Assembly: GCF_029855125.1 (NCBI RefSeq)
Contig: NZ_CP123229.1
Location: 3,826,501 to 3,890,500, forward strand
Source of the DNA: Methylocapsa sp. D3K7
Lineage (GTDB): Bacteria; Pseudomonadota; Alphaproteobacteria; Rhizobiales; Beijerinckiaceae
Direction of reading: 5' to 3'
Length of the DNA stretch: 64,000 bases
Below the pieces are notes generated by a model. That model was not told where the DNA came from, did not search any database, and was given only the letters and a program-made list of their open reading frames with translations. Shown here in pieces: positions 8,373 through 18,300 of the stretch. The first letter of the stretch is position 1. Each line of letters opens with the position of its first letter. Made by a program: the position numbers and the translations under genes.

Positions 8373-9899
8373 TCAGTCCGAACGAATCGGAGCGCCCTTC
8401 TGACCGGGCGAGCCAAAGGTGAGAAGATCGCCAATGGACTTTCTTTGCGCCTTCGACCACTGGAGCAGCTGCGCGCAAATCCCGGGGTATGGCGCATGCG
8501 TATCTTGCGTATTTTTGGCGCAACGCAGGGAGATGAAGTTTTGAAGACTCATCGACAGCTGCAGCGAATAATCGGAGGAATAGAGCTGCGTGTCACTGAA
8601 CACCACTCCCGAGGGGACGTTGCCGTAATACATCATTCGGAAGCTTTGGTTTGTCCCAGGCTGGCGCGCGGCATCGAGCTTCAAAACCGATCCATTCGCC
8701 GAGAATTCGGGCAGGATCGGCACGGTTGGGTAGCCGGCGGTCTGGTGGCATCCCATGCAGGAAGCCTTTGCGTTGTCGACGGGTCCGGCCAGCCGTCCGC
8801 CATAACCGAGATGGTCGAAGTTCAGCGGGGCTGTTGCTAAATCCTTGACCGCTTGCTCATTGATCCATTGTTCGGTGAGTTTTTCCCGGTTGCAAGGCCC
8901 GGCTGGACCAGCGCACGTGTCCCCGAACGTGACTTTAGGACTATTTCCCCACTGAATCCCTAAAGGTACCATGCGCTTCCATGGCGTTTCTCCATGACTC
9001 CTTCCGTCATAGCCGAAGGTTCCGAGCAGCCAGCCTGTGATGCTGCGGTCGTCGCGAACGGATACGTCGATTTGAATGAGGCGGATCGTCGCGATGGCGC
9101 GAGCAAAGCGGGAAATCGGTCCCTTGTTGCGCCAGGATGGATCGTCGTTGACAAAGACGTTCGCTTGCCACTCAAGTGCGCCTTTTACGATCGGCAACTG
9201 CGGCTCGTTTACCGTCGAGAAGAGGAGCTTGATAATGAAGGAGCCATTGGGGAAATTGTTGAGGGCGGCCGGGTCCGGATTTAAAGCCCCAGGTTTTGGG
9301 TTGTCCGGGTCGCAATATACCTGACCCATCCCGAACGCGGCGCGATCGTTGAAATAGCCTCCCGACCATGTGTCGGCGAAGTCATTTTGCAGAGTGCTGA
9401 GCGTTTTGCCAGACGAATCGAATTCATGGGTAAAACCGTGGACGAATTCGCGGCCGTCGGTCCCGGGCCAGTCCGAAGCGACCTCGGTGTTCCAATCCAT
9501 CCATGGCATGCCGTACCATTTCCGGACCTTATTGTCCTCGACGTAGAAATTGGCTTCGACATTGCCCTCCAAACCATAGTCGAGAAGCGCTTGGAGATAG
9601 GTTTGTGGATCGACAGGCCCGCCATTCTTGAAGCCAATCTTCAGCCATGGATAGTCCTCCATGGGGGGCAGTTGGTTTGGATAATTCTGGCTGAGCTTGA
9701 AAACCCGGCCGCTGTAGCTGGCGGGCGGGTCGCCGCCCTGACCCTGGAGGTAATAATCCTTGAACTTTCCACGCACGCAGTCCTTGCGGGCCAACTGATT
9801 GCGAACGGCGTCTTCGTCTGCGGAGGCTGATCCAAGAAACAGGTTGCCGCTTAGGAGAAACAATACAGCGAGAGAACACGTAGAGCTTCGCCTTGGCAT
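8373..9899 (-). CDS. Secreted 508-residue protein with a single CXXCH haem motif
   Basis: The product starts with a clear Sec signal peptide (MPRRSSTCSLAVLFLLSGNLFLGSAS cut after ASA). Its one c-type haem motif, CMGCH, lies at about residue 380 in KASCMGCHQTAGYP; no second motif is visible. The rest is rich in W, Y and G (YPWLKIGFKNGG, WYGMPWMDWNTE, NPDPAALNNFPNGS). This matches a family of uncharacterised periplasmic cytochrome-like proteins found in proteobacteria; no catalytic role can be read from the sequence. Start: ATG at 9899 with GGAG eight bases upstream; a longer frame to 9929 adds ten residues before the signal peptide and is unlikely. Convergent with ctaA, 13 bases between stops. 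Confidence 0.65.
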   Translation of the reverse strand: MPRRSSTCSLAVLFLLSGNLFLGSASADEDAVRNQLARKDCVRGKFKDYYLQGQGGDPPASYSGRVFKLSQNYPNQLPPMEDYPWLKIGFKNGGPVDPQTYLQALLDYGLEGNVEANFYVEDNKVRKWYGMPWMDWNTEVASDWPGTDGREFVHGFTHEFDSSGKTLSTLQNDFADTWSGGYFNDRAAFGMGQVYCDPDNPKPGALNPDPAALNNFPNGSFIIKLLFSTVNEPQLPIVKGALEWQANVFVNDDPSWRNKGPISRFARAIATIRLIQIDVSVRDDRSITGWLLGTFGYDGRSHGETPWKRMVPLGIQWGNSPKVTFGDTCAGPAGPCNREKLTEQWINEQAVKDLATAPLNFDHLGYGGRLAGPVDNAKASCMGCHQTAGYPTVPILPEFSANGSVLKLDAARQPGTNQSFRMMYYGNVPSGVVFSDTQLYSSDYSLQLSMSLQNFISLRCAKNTQDTHAPYPGICAQLLQWSKAQRKSIGDLLTFGSPGQKGAPIRSD

Positions 9900-10023
9900 G
9901 CCAGTTTCTCCAGCCCGTTGGATCTGCAATAGCTTATTTCAACTAATAGCCAGATGATAATATTTCCCTGTGTTCATGTGGGAAAAGGCGGCGTTTAGGC
10001 GGAGCGGGGAACGCTCATTGATG

Positions 10024-10461
10024 CTATTGCCGCCGGAGCCTCAGGCGCTGGTATTCAATCTTGGGGCAACGGTCCATGACGACGTCAACACCGAGCGCCC
10101 GCGCCCGCTTTGCCGCCGCATCGTCACGAACGCCGATCTGCATCCAAATGACATTCGGTTTCGGGGACAGCGCCAGCGCCTCGTCGGCGACGGCCCCGGC
10201 GGCGGCCGAATTGCGGAAAATATCCACCATATCGATCGGCTCGGGAACATCCGTCAGAGTTTTGAAAAACACCGTTCCGTGTACGCTCTTGCCGGCAAGG
10301 CCAGGATTGACTCCGACCACATGGTATCCCTGCGCCAAAAGAAACGCGAAAACACCGTAGGACGGCCGCGTTGCCTTATCCGATGCGCCAACCACCGCGA
10401 TGGTTTTGACCCTCAAGAGAATGTCACGCAAAATAGCATCGGCGGTGGTGTCACCGGCCAT
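10024..10461 (-). CDS. CoA-binding domain protein (YccU-like)
   Basis: A 145-residue single Rossmann-fold protein. The start region holds KTIAVVGASDKATRPSYGVFAFLLAQGYHVVGVNPG, the CoA/nucleotide-binding loop of the YccU/CoA_binding_2 family, followed by DMVDIFRNSAAAGAVADEAL and WMQIGVRDDAAAKRARALGVDVVMDRCPKIE. Those match the usual family length (about 135-145). Members bind CoA; their physiological role is unclear. AAGGA lies eight bases before the ATG. The gene is divergent from rplM, so the 265 bases between them should hold both promoters. Confidence 0.85.
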   Translation of the reverse strand: MAGDTTADAILRDILLRVKTIAVVGASDKATRPSYGVFAFLLAQGYHVVGVNPGLAGKSVHGTVFFKTLTDVPEPIDMVDIFRNSAAAGAVADEALALSPKPNVIWMQIGVRDDAAAKRARALGVDVVMDRCPKIEYQRLRLRRQ

Positions 10462-10726
10462 GATTGAGCTTCCTTGACCATGATTTCAATGAGTTGCGGA
10501 CGATATTGAAGAGATTGAATGACAAAAGCAAGCGGGCGGCTTCAGCGGCCGCAACGCGCAGCGGCGGAGCCAGGTTCATGCCGCGCGGGCCAAACCCTTG
10601 TTTCTTTGCCGCGTCTGCCGCAGGAAGCCTTGACCCTAGAGGAAAGCCTGCCTAAAAGGAGCACCAATCGATGCGCAAGCTCCTGTCCCACGGATGGGCT
10701 GAGCGCCTATTTGCATGGAAATTTGC

Positions 10727-11197
10727 ATGTTCGGCAAGACTGTTTCCGCCAAAGCGGCGGACGTTGAAAAAAAATGGGTCGTTATCGACGCCAACGGGCT
10801 CGTTGTTGGGCGGCTTGCGACGCTGATCGCCTTGCGGCTCCGCGGCAAGCACAAACCCTCCTTCACGCCGCATGTGGATGATGGCGACAACATCATCGTC
10901 GTCAATGCCGAAAAAGTGGTTTTGACCGGCCGCAAGCGCGACCAAAAGGTCTATTATCATTACACCGGCTATCAAGGCGGCATTAAAGAACGCACCGCCA
11001 AATTCATTCTTGAGGGCCGTTTCCCCGAGCGAGTTGTTGAAAAAGCCGTGGAGCGGATGCTGCCGCGTGGCCCTCTCGGCCGCAGGCAACTCGGCAATCT
11101 GCGTGTTTACAAGGGCAGCGAACATCCTCATGCTGCACAAAATCCGGTGGCGCTCGATGTTGCGAGCCTCAACCGCAAGAACGCGAGGCTCGCCTGA
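10727..11197 (+). CDS. rplM: 50S ribosomal protein L13
   Basis: A 156-residue L13 with the landmarks [57 protein letters not shown] and [15 protein letters not shown]. It is an early-assembling large-subunit protein. Start: of two ATGs (10715, 10727), the second is preceded by GGAA at seven to eight bases and matches the usual alphaproteobacterial N-terminus, so I use it. It is separated from rpsI by two bases; the pair is the standard rplM-rpsI operon. Confidence 0.95.
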   Translation: MFGKTVSAKAADVEKKWVVIDANGLVVGRLATLIALRLRGKHKPSFTPHVDDGDNIIVVNAEKVVLTGRKRDQKVYYHYTGYQGGIKERTAKFILEGRFPERVVEKAVERMLPRGPLGRRQLGNLRVYKGSEHPHAAQNPVALDVASLNRKNARLA

Positions 11198-11199
11198 TT

Positions 11200-11679
11200 A
11201 TGATCGAGACGTTAACTTCGCTTCAGGATCTGCAAGGCGCCACGGCGCCGGTTCCAGAAGCTGCCCCCCGTTATGTCCAGAAACTCGATGCACAAGGACG
11301 CGCTTATGCGACCGGCAAGCGTAAGGACGCGGTCGCGCGGGTGTGGATCAAGCCGGGTCCCGGCAAGATCGTGGTCAATGGCAGGCCTCTGGAAACGTAT
11401 TTCGCGCGCCCCGTGCTCCGTATGATCCTGCGGCAGCCGCTCGGTATCACCAAACGCGTTGACCAATATGATCTGACGGTCACGGTTGCCGGTGGCGGCC
11501 TCTCTGGGCAGGCGGGTGCCGTGCGTCACGGACTTTCCAAGGCGCTTCTTGCTTACGAACCGGATCTGCGCTCGGTTCTCAAGAAAGAGGGTTTTTTGAC
11601 TCGCGACCCGCGCGTGGTCGAGCGCAAGAAATATGGCAAGAAGAAAGCCCGCCGGAGCTTCCAATTCTCGAAACGCTGA
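11200..11679 (+). CDS. rpsI: 30S ribosomal protein S9
   Basis: A 159-residue S9. The first 35 residues are an alphaproteobacterial extension; the S9 core begins at [18 protein letters not shown] and ends with the invariant basic tail [17 protein letters not shown], whose final lysine-arginine contacts the P-site tRNA. The stop is followed 27 bases later by a strong intrinsic terminator, ending the rplM-rpsI operon. Confidence 0.95.
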   Translation: MIETLTSLQDLQGATAPVPEAAPRYVQKLDAQGRAYATGKRKDAVARVWIKPGPGKIVVNGRPLETYFARPVLRMILRQPLGITKRVDQYDLTVTVAGGGLSGQAGAVRHGLSKALLAYEPDLRSVLKKEGFLTRDPRVVERKKYGKKKARRSFQFSKR

Positions 11680-11706
11680 GCTTTCCCAAAGCTCCTTTCA
11701 AGAATC

Positions 11707-11730
11707 AAGGCGGCCATTGGCCGCCTTTTT
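11707..11730 (+). terminator. Rho-independent terminator after rpsI
   Basis: GGCGGCC / GGCCGCC stem with a three-base ATT loop and a run of five T on the plus strand. A classic terminator for rplM-rpsI. Confidence 0.9.
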
Positions 11731-11772
11731 CATATTGTCTCCCTGCAACACTCAGCCGCCCAAGGCCGCACC

Positions 11773-12699
11773 ATGAGCGCGAAAATTTTCATCGACGGCG
11801 AATCTGGAACCACCGGGCTTGGCATTCGCGCGCGCCTCGAAGCTGACCCGGACGTGGAGCTAGTAAGTCTCCCCGCGGGTCAACGGAAGGATTTGGACGC
11901 CAAGAAGGCCGTGATGGAACAGGCCGACATCGTGGTTCTTTGCCTGCCAGACGAAGCCGCCCGCGAAACCGCTGCGATCGCCGCCGCGATGGGGAGCAAA
12001 GGTCCGCGCATTCTCGACGCATCGACCGCGCACCGTGTCGCGCCTGGCTGGACTTATGGCTTCCCGGAACTTGTTCCCGGCCAGGCCGAAGCGATCGCCA
12101 ACGCGAGATATGTCGCCAACCCGGGCTGCTATGCGACGGGCGCCATCGCGCTGCTGCGCCCGCTTATCGACAAGGGGCTTTTGCCGGCCAATGTTCCGCT
12201 CACGATTTACGCGGTGTCCGGCTATTCCGGCGGCGGCAAGGCGATGATCGCGGACTATGAGAAGGGCACCGCGCCAGCGTTTGAGGCTTATGCACTTGGC
12301 CTTGAACACAAACATGTGCCGGAGATCGAGCGTTATGCCCGCCTTACACGTCGCCCATTGTTTGCGCCATCGGTCGGCAATTTCGCGCAAGGGATGCTGG
12401 TGTTCGTGCCGCTCTTTTTAGAGGATCTGCCGGGGAAGCCGAAGGGTGCCGATCTTGCGGACACTTTGGCCGCGCATTATGCGGCAAGCCCTTTCGTCAA
12501 GCTTGTTCCGGCGGAATCATCCGGCAAGATCGAACCGGAGTCCTTGAACGGCACGAATGATCTCGAACTTCGGGTGTTCGCCAATGCGGCGAGGGGGCAC
12601 GCAATTCTGGTCGCCAAACTCGACAATCTTGGCAAGGGCGCATCCGGCGCGGCACTACAAAATCTCAAATTGATGCTGCAGAATCAGGCGCCGAATTAG
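11773..12699 (+). CDS. argC: N-acetyl-gamma-glutamyl-phosphate reductase, type 2
   Basis: A 308-residue ArgC of the short (type 2) class. NADP-binding start: KIFIDGESGTTGLGIRARL; catalytic cysteine in NPGCYATG (Cys about 119); later AVSGYSGGGKAMI and the PSVGNFAQGMLV segment. It reduces N-acetylglutamyl phosphate to the semialdehyde in arginine synthesis. The position right behind rplM-rpsI is common in Hyphomicrobiales. It is separated from rpsI by a terminator, so it should have its own promoter in the 11730-11772 gap or rely on readthrough. Confidence 0.94.
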   Translation: MSAKIFIDGESGTTGLGIRARLEADPDVELVSLPAGQRKDLDAKKAVMEQADIVVLCLPDEAARETAAIAAAMGSKGPRILDASTAHRVAPGWTYGFPELVPGQAEAIANARYVANPGCYATGAIALLRPLIDKGLLPANVPLTIYAVSGYSGGGKAMIADYEKGTAPAFEAYALGLEHKHVPEIERYARLTRRPLFAPSVGNFAQGMLVFVPLFLEDLPGKPKGADLADTLAAHYAASPFVKLVPAESSGKIEPESLNGTNDLELRVFANAARGHAILVAKLDNLGKGASGAALQNLKLMLQNQAPN

Positions 12700-12707
12700 C
12701 GCCTGAT
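12683..12707. terminator. Hairpin at the end of argC
   Basis: Perfect 9-bp stem ATCAGGCGC / GCGCCTGAT with a seven-base loop that contains the argC stop codon. There is no T run on either side, so it may be an RNA-stabilising or weak terminator structure between the converging argC and L,D-transpeptidase genes. Confidence 0.5.
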
Positions 12708-12737
12708 AGGAACCAGCTGAACCGGAAGCTGGCGCGG

Positions 12738-14120
12738 CTATTGGTCGTCGTTCATCGGTTCGAGCGCCGCGCCACGAGCGCCGCCGACGGGATGAGATAC
12801 AGGCTGCGGCTGCATCGGTGAGAGGGGAGGCGCCATCGACGCATCGGCGGCGACCGGCGAGAAGCCATCGCGCTGGTAGATATCCTCGCGGAACTGGGCG
12901 AGACCCTCGGGTGTGGCCCAGGCTGTGATATACACCCAGTAAACGGGAATCTGGGTCGCAAGCTTGACGTCCGTACGATCGCCTGAGCGGATCACTTCAT
13001 CGATATGAGGGCGATCCCAGCCGGGCGTGTCTTTGAGCAGCCACGTCACATAATCGCGGACATTCTGGACGCGGATGCAGCCGGACGAGACAAACCGGTC
13101 ATCGTCGCCGAAAATTCCCTTTTCCGGCGTGTCGTGCATATAGACGCCATAGGGATTGTTGATGTTGATGCGCACCACGCCAAGCGAATTGAGATCGCCG
13201 CCCGGATCCTGGCGGAACTTGTAATTCACGGCATCGAGCGAATTCCAATTAATCTGATTGGGCTGAAGCTCCTGGCCATCCTTGTCAAAAATCCGGATCT
13301 TGTGATCGTTGAGATAGTTTGCGTCTTTTTGCATGCGCGGGATCAAATCCTTGCGGATGATCGACACCGGCACGGTCCAATATGGATTGAAATTGATATC
13401 GATTGCCTTCGTCATCATGACGGGCGATTGGCGGTCGATCTTGCCGACGCCGGCGGCATGATGGGTTGCGACAACACCGTTCTCGACTGTTTCGACTTCC
13501 ATCGCCGGAATATTCGCCATGACGAAACGGTCGCCGAGATTGCCGGTATAGGAGCGCAACCGGATGAGATTCACCTCAAGCTGGTGGAGCCGGTAATCAG
13601 CAGGCACGTTGAGAGCCGTGAAAGTTTCCTTGGAAACCACACCGCTTTGGAGAAGCCCATGCCGGGCCTGAAAATGTTTGACAGCGGCGTCGACAAACGA
13701 ATCGAAAACAGGCGAAGCGCCCGCGGACGGATCGAGATCCCCAGAAGCCGCGAGTCGCCTGCGCAATGCGACAACCGCGGCACCATTCGCACCAATTTTC
13801 AGCGTCTGTCCCGCGGGAACCGGGGTCCAACCGCCATTGGAGACGATCTGGCGATAGGTTTCGATCGCCTGTTCCGTCGCCGAGAATGTTTGCACGGAAA
13901 GAACTGGCGTATTGGAGCGGACGACCGCGAGCCGGGAATCGGCATCGTAACGTTGTGCCCACTCGGCCTGTTCGCCAAAGGAGATATCCGCTGGACCCGC
14001 TGCCGCGGTGCCTGCGTGGATGAAGCCGAAGACCGCTGCCAAGCCCGCAACGGCCGCCGCGCGCCGGATTTGGCCATGATAGCGTGCCGCCGGTGAATTT
14101 GCTTTTATCCCAAATCTCAA
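12738..14120 (-). CDS. L,D-transpeptidase (YkuD) with peptidoglycan-binding domain
   Basis: A 460-residue periplasmic enzyme. A signal sequence (QIRRAAAVAGLAAVFGFIHAGTAAAG) is followed by a helical part, a PG_binding_1 domain at about 107-175 (LKIGANGAAVVALRRRL ... FQARHGLL) and a YkuD catalytic domain with SSGCIRVQN, whose cysteine lies near residue 345, preceded by GVYMHDTPEKGIF. It forms 3-3 cross-links in peptidoglycan or attaches proteins to it. Start: no ATG fits; TTG at 14120 is preceded by GGAGG eight bases upstream and opens directly into the signal peptide, whereas the longer frame to 14222 adds 34 unlikely residues. The MarR-family gene upstream in the same direction is its likely regulator (LdtR). 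Confidence 0.88.
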   Translation of the reverse strand: MRFGIKANSPAARYHGQIRRAAAVAGLAAVFGFIHAGTAAAGPADISFGEQAEWAQRYDADSRLAVVRSNTPVLSVQTFSATEQAIETYRQIVSNGGWTPVPAGQTLKIGANGAAVVALRRRLAASGDLDPSAGASPVFDSFVDAAVKHFQARHGLLQSGVVSKETFTALNVPADYRLHQLEVNLIRLRSYTGNLGDRFVMANIPAMEVETVENGVVATHHAAGVGKIDRQSPVMMTKAIDINFNPYWTVPVSIIRKDLIPRMQKDANYLNDHKIRIFDKDGQELQPNQINWNSLDAVNYKFRQDPGGDLNSLGVVRININNPYGVYMHDTPEKGIFGDDDRFVSSGCIRVQNVRDYVTWLLKDTPGWDRPHIDEVIRSGDRTDVKLATQIPVYWVYITAWATPEGLAQFREDIYQRDGFSPVAADASMAPPLSPMQPQPVSHPVGGARGAALEPMNDDQ

Positions 14121-14435
14121 TGTCTCAACCTCCAACGCCTTTGCCTTTCGGCATTTTAGGTCCACACCGGCCGATGCTGGTTCCAGGGACGAACGGATCC
14201 AACATCCGCACGCGCTTCTCATCTGTTTGCAACGTCATGGTCCCATCAAACCGCCCGGTGACAGGCTGCAAATGACCGTGTCAATGGAGCTGGCATGATA
14301 ATGGTTAAAAAGGCACAAACAGGGCGGCAAATTTGTGGCGCCGGGCTTGAAATATGGCCTCCTATGAATGAAACGGCGCGAGAGTCGTTGTTTATCTTCG
14401 GCTTTGCACACTTCTCCGGCATGCAAGCGGTCGAG
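14121..14435. promoter_or_regulatory. Gap between ldtR and the L,D-transpeptidase, likely promoter
   Basis: About 315 bases without a gene. The minus strand must carry the promoter of the transpeptidase here, and LdtR would be expected to act on it. A TTGACA-like box is visible on the minus strand near 14279-14284 (reading CATTGACACGG), but I do not see a convincing -10 partner, so no exact promoter is claimed. Confidence 0.4.
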
Positions 14436-14948
14436 TTACAGCCTATATCTGATTTGATCGGTCCAGAATCGCTCGAGCCGAACCAGCGATTGGTTCAGTT
14501 TTGAAAACTCCTCGGTGCTGATGCCGCCGATTTGCTCGACGGTGGAAACATGCTTGTCATAGAGCGCGGCGACGATCTCGTGAATATCGCGGCCCTTGCC
14601 GGTTAAACTGATTCGCACCGCGCGGCGGTCGACCCGCGAGCGGGCATGGTGCAGATACCCGGTTTCGACCAATTTCTTGACATTGTAAGAGACATTCGAG
14701 CCGAGATAATAGCCGCGCGTGCGCAACTCGCCCGCCGTCAACTCCTTGTCGGAAATATTGTAAAGCAGCAATGCTTGAACGGCGTTGACATCGCTGCGGC
14801 CGCGCCGGTCGAACTCGTCCTTAATCACGTCGAGAAGCCGCCGGTGCAGCCGTTCGACGAGTGTCAGGGCTTCGAGATAAACGGGCCGGACAGCGGGCGG
14901 GCGGCCGGCGCGAGCTTCCACGAGCTCGTTTTTCAAGGCTTCGATCAT
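14436..14948 (-). CDS. ldtR: MarR-family transcriptional regulator LdtR
   Basis: A 170-residue winged-helix protein. The core LVERLHRRLLDVIKDEFDRRGRSDVNAVQALLLYNI, then TAGELRTRGYYLGSNVSYNVKKLVETGYLHHARSRVDRRAVRISLTGKG, is the MarR DNA-binding unit in the version typical of rhizobial and Liberibacter LdtR. LdtR is known in those bacteria as a regulator of an L,D-transpeptidase gene and of stress tolerance, and here it lies directly upstream of one. The ATG at 14948 has AAGAGG seven bases before it; an ATG at 14990 would add 14 residues and lacks a site. The 30% GC region upstream suggests a highly accessible promoter. Confidence 0.85.
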   Translation of the reverse strand: MIEALKNELVEARAGRPPAVRPVYLEALTLVERLHRRLLDVIKDEFDRRGRSDVNAVQALLLYNISDKELTAGELRTRGYYLGSNVSYNVKKLVETGYLHHARSRVDRRAVRISLTGKGRDIHEIVAALYDKHVSTVEQIGGISTEEFSKLNQSLVRLERFWTDQIRYRL

Positions 14949-15302
14949 AACAAACCTCTTTTGCAGTAAATTGTCACTGTTAATTCGCAAGGCGGCGGCA
15001 TCCTAACCGGCGCGTATCTAACCAAAATACAAGCAACAAATGAAAACCTGTTTAAGCAACAAAATGAATCCCAAGTTTATACGAATCAGTAAATCAAATC
15101 TGAAATAAAGATTCTGTTTACAGTTTGATTCTGTTAATATTTGATGATACGCTAAGTATAGTTTAAAAATGTAATAAATGATACAAATACGCGTGGTTTT
15201 TCCTGCGTGTTGCAAGTTGGCTGCTAACGTCCGAGCCGGTCGCAACAGGATATCAGCGGCACCCTGATCGATGCCGGCACCTATTGATCATTCTCCGCCG
15301 CG
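14949..15302. promoter_or_regulatory. AT-rich intergenic region upstream of ldtR
   Basis: From about 15010 to 15195 the sequence is strikingly AT-rich against a GC-rich genome. It has two direct copies of GATTCTGTT (near 15109 and 15128) and many short A/T tracts. It must contain the ldtR promoter on the minus strand and lies behind the 3' end of metH. No gene is supported; small minus-strand frames here have no site. Confidence 0.5.
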
Positions 15303-18300
15303 TCACTCCGCCGCCGCGGCGGCTTCCGCCAGGGCCGCCGGGTCATAATTCAAGACTGGTGCCAGCCAACGCTCCACTTCGGAAATATTCATGCCCTTGC
15401 GCCGCGCGTAATCCTCAACCTGATCGCGCTCGATCTTCGCCACTCCAAAATAATGCGATTCGGGGTGCGCGAGATAAAGGCCGGAGACGGACGAGCCTGG
15501 CCACATGGCGTAACTCTCGGTGAGCGACACGCCAATCCTGCGTTCCGCTTCGAGCAGTTTGAACAGTGTGGCTTTCTCGGTGTGATCGGGCTGCGCCGGA
15601 TAGCCGGGCGCTGGCCGGATGCCGCGATATGTCTCGTTGATCCGCTCGTCATTTGTCAAAATTTCATCTGGCGCATAGGCCCAGAATTCGCGCCGGACTC
15701 GCTCATGCATGCGCTCGGCAAAAGCTTCCGCGAGACGGTCAGCGAGCGCTTTGACAAGGATCGAACCATAATCATCGTTCGCCTTGGCAAAGCGCTTGGA
15801 GATTTTGTCTTCCCGGGCACCGGAGGTAACGACGAAAGCGCCGATATAATCCGGCTTGCCTGACTCCACCGGCGCGACGAAATCGGCAAGCGCCAGATTG
15901 GGCCGCCCATCGCGCCGTAACAATTGCTGGCGCAAAGTGTAGAATGATGCGAGGTTTTCGGCGCGTGACTCGCCCGTATAAAGGTTGATATCCTCGCCAA
16001 CACTGTTCGCTGGCCAAAAACCGATGACGCCTTTCGGGTCGAACCATCGTTCCTCGACGACACGCGCGAGCATCGCCTGCGCATCGTCGAACAATTGCCG
16101 TGCCGCCTCGCCCTGTTTTTCATCGTCGAGGATCGCCGGATAGCGGCCGCGCATTTCCCAGGTCTGGAAAAACGGCGTCCAATCGATATAGGGAACGAGT
16201 TCTCCGACGTCATAGGTGCGGAACACCCGCGTGCCGGTAAACAGCGGACGCGGCGGCGTGTAGGCTGCCCAATCGGTTTTGAACGAATTGGCGCGCGCCT
16301 TGGCCAGCGGCAGACGCTGTTTGTCGGCCTCGGAGCGCCGGTGCGCTTCCGCCACCTTGCCATATTCGGCCCGGATCGTGTCGATATAGGCGCCCCGCGC
16401 TTCGGTCGAGAGGAGCGCCTGGACGACACCGACGGCGCGGCTTGCGTCGGTAACATAGACTGCTTGGCCCTTGGCATAATTGGGATGGATTTTGACCGCC
16501 GTATGGACCCGGCTTGTCGTCGCACCGCCGATTAAAAGGGGCAGCTCGAAACCTTCGCGCTCCATCTCGGCGGCGACGAAACACATCTCGTCGAGCGACG
16601 GCGTGATGAGTCCGGAGAGGCCAATGGCATCGACGTTTTCTTCCCGCGCGGTCGCGAGAATTTTGGCCGCCGGAACCATGACGCCCAGATCGATGATTTC
16701 GTAATTGTTGCAGGCTAAAACCACGCCGACGATATTCTTGCCGATGTCATGCACGTCACCCTTGACAGTGGCCATCAGGATTTTGCCAGCGTTCGATCGC
16801 CCGCCAGTGCCATTCTTGCGCTTTTCCTCGTCCATGTAAGGCAGAAGATAAGCAACCGCCTGTTTCATCACCCGCGCCGATTTGACGACTTGCGGCAAAA
16901 ACATTTTGCCGGAGCCGAAAAGATCGCCGACGACATTCATACCCGCCATCAGCGGTCCTTCTATGACATCGAGCGGTTTTTTCGCGGCGGCTCGCGCCTC
17001 TTCGACGTCTCGATCGACAAATTCAGTGATACCGTTAACGAGGGCGTGTTCGAGGCGCTTTGCCACCGTCTCCTCACGCCAGGCAAGATTCTTCTCTACG
17101 GCTTGCGCCCCCTGACCTTTGTAACCTTCGGCCAGTGCAAGAAGTCTCTCGGTAGCGTCTGGCCGCCGGTTAAGAACGACATCCTCGCAGGCATCACGAA
17201 GTTGCGGCTCGATCTCGGCATAGACGGCGAGCTGGCCAGCATTGACGATGCCCATGTCCATGCCAGCGGCAATCGCGTGATAGAGGAATACCGAATGCAT
17301 GGCCTCGCGCACCGGCTCATTGCCGCGAAACGAGAAGGACAGATTGGAAACGCCGCCGGAAATATGCACGAGCGGATATTTTTGGCGGATTTGCCGCGCC
17401 GCCTCGATGAAATCGACGCCGTAATTGTTGTGCTCGTCGATGCCGGTCGCGACCGGGAAAATATTTGGATCGAAGATGATGTCTTCCGGCGGAAACCCGG
17501 CATCCTTGGTGAGGATCTCATAGGCGCGCGAACAAATATCGACCCGGCGTTCCAGCGTGTCGGCTTGGCCCTTTTCATCGAAGGCCATCACGACGACGGC
17601 GGCGCCATGTGCGCGCACGGCCTTCGCCTCGGCAAGGAACTTTTCGACGCCGGCTTTCATCGAGATCGAATTGACGATGGCCTTGCCTTGCACGCATTTG
17701 AGGCCGGACTCGATGACCTGGAATTTCGAGGAATCGATCATCACCGGCACCCGCGAAATATCAGGCTCGGCGGCAACGAGGTTCAAAAACTCGACCATTG
17801 CCTTCTCGGAATCGAGCAAACCTTCGTCCATGTTGACATCGATGATCTGCGCGCCCGCCGCGACTTGGTCGCGCGCGACATCAAGGGCAGCGGCGAAATC
17901 GCCTTCCTTGATCAATTTGCGGAATTTGGCCGAGCCGGTGACATTGGTGCGCTCGCCCACATTGACGAAGGGAATCTCATGGTTGAGGACGAAAGGTTCC
18001 AACCCCGACAAGCGCAGCAACGGCTCGATCTTCGGCACTTTTCTCGGCGCAATACCTTTTACGCGTTCGGCGATTGCATGGATATGCTCGGGCGTTGTTC
18101 CGCAACAGCCGCCGATAATATTGACAAGTCCTGCATCCCCGAACTCACCAACGAGCGAGGCCATATATTCGGGGCTTTCATCATAAAGACCGAACTCGTT
18201 CGGCAGGCCGGCATTCGGGTAGGCGCAGACGAGCGTATCGGCGATCCGGGATAATTCGGCGAGATGGGCGCGCATCTCACGGGCGCCAAGCGCGCAGTTG

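Noticed and set aside
13005..14096. 363-codon frame opposite the L,D-transpeptidase
   Set aside because: Shadow of a conserved gene on the other strand; no ribosome site or family.
16749..18254. 501-codon open frame on the plus strand opposite metH
   Set aside because: It is the mirror frame of a GC-rich, intact metH; no ribosome site and no domain.
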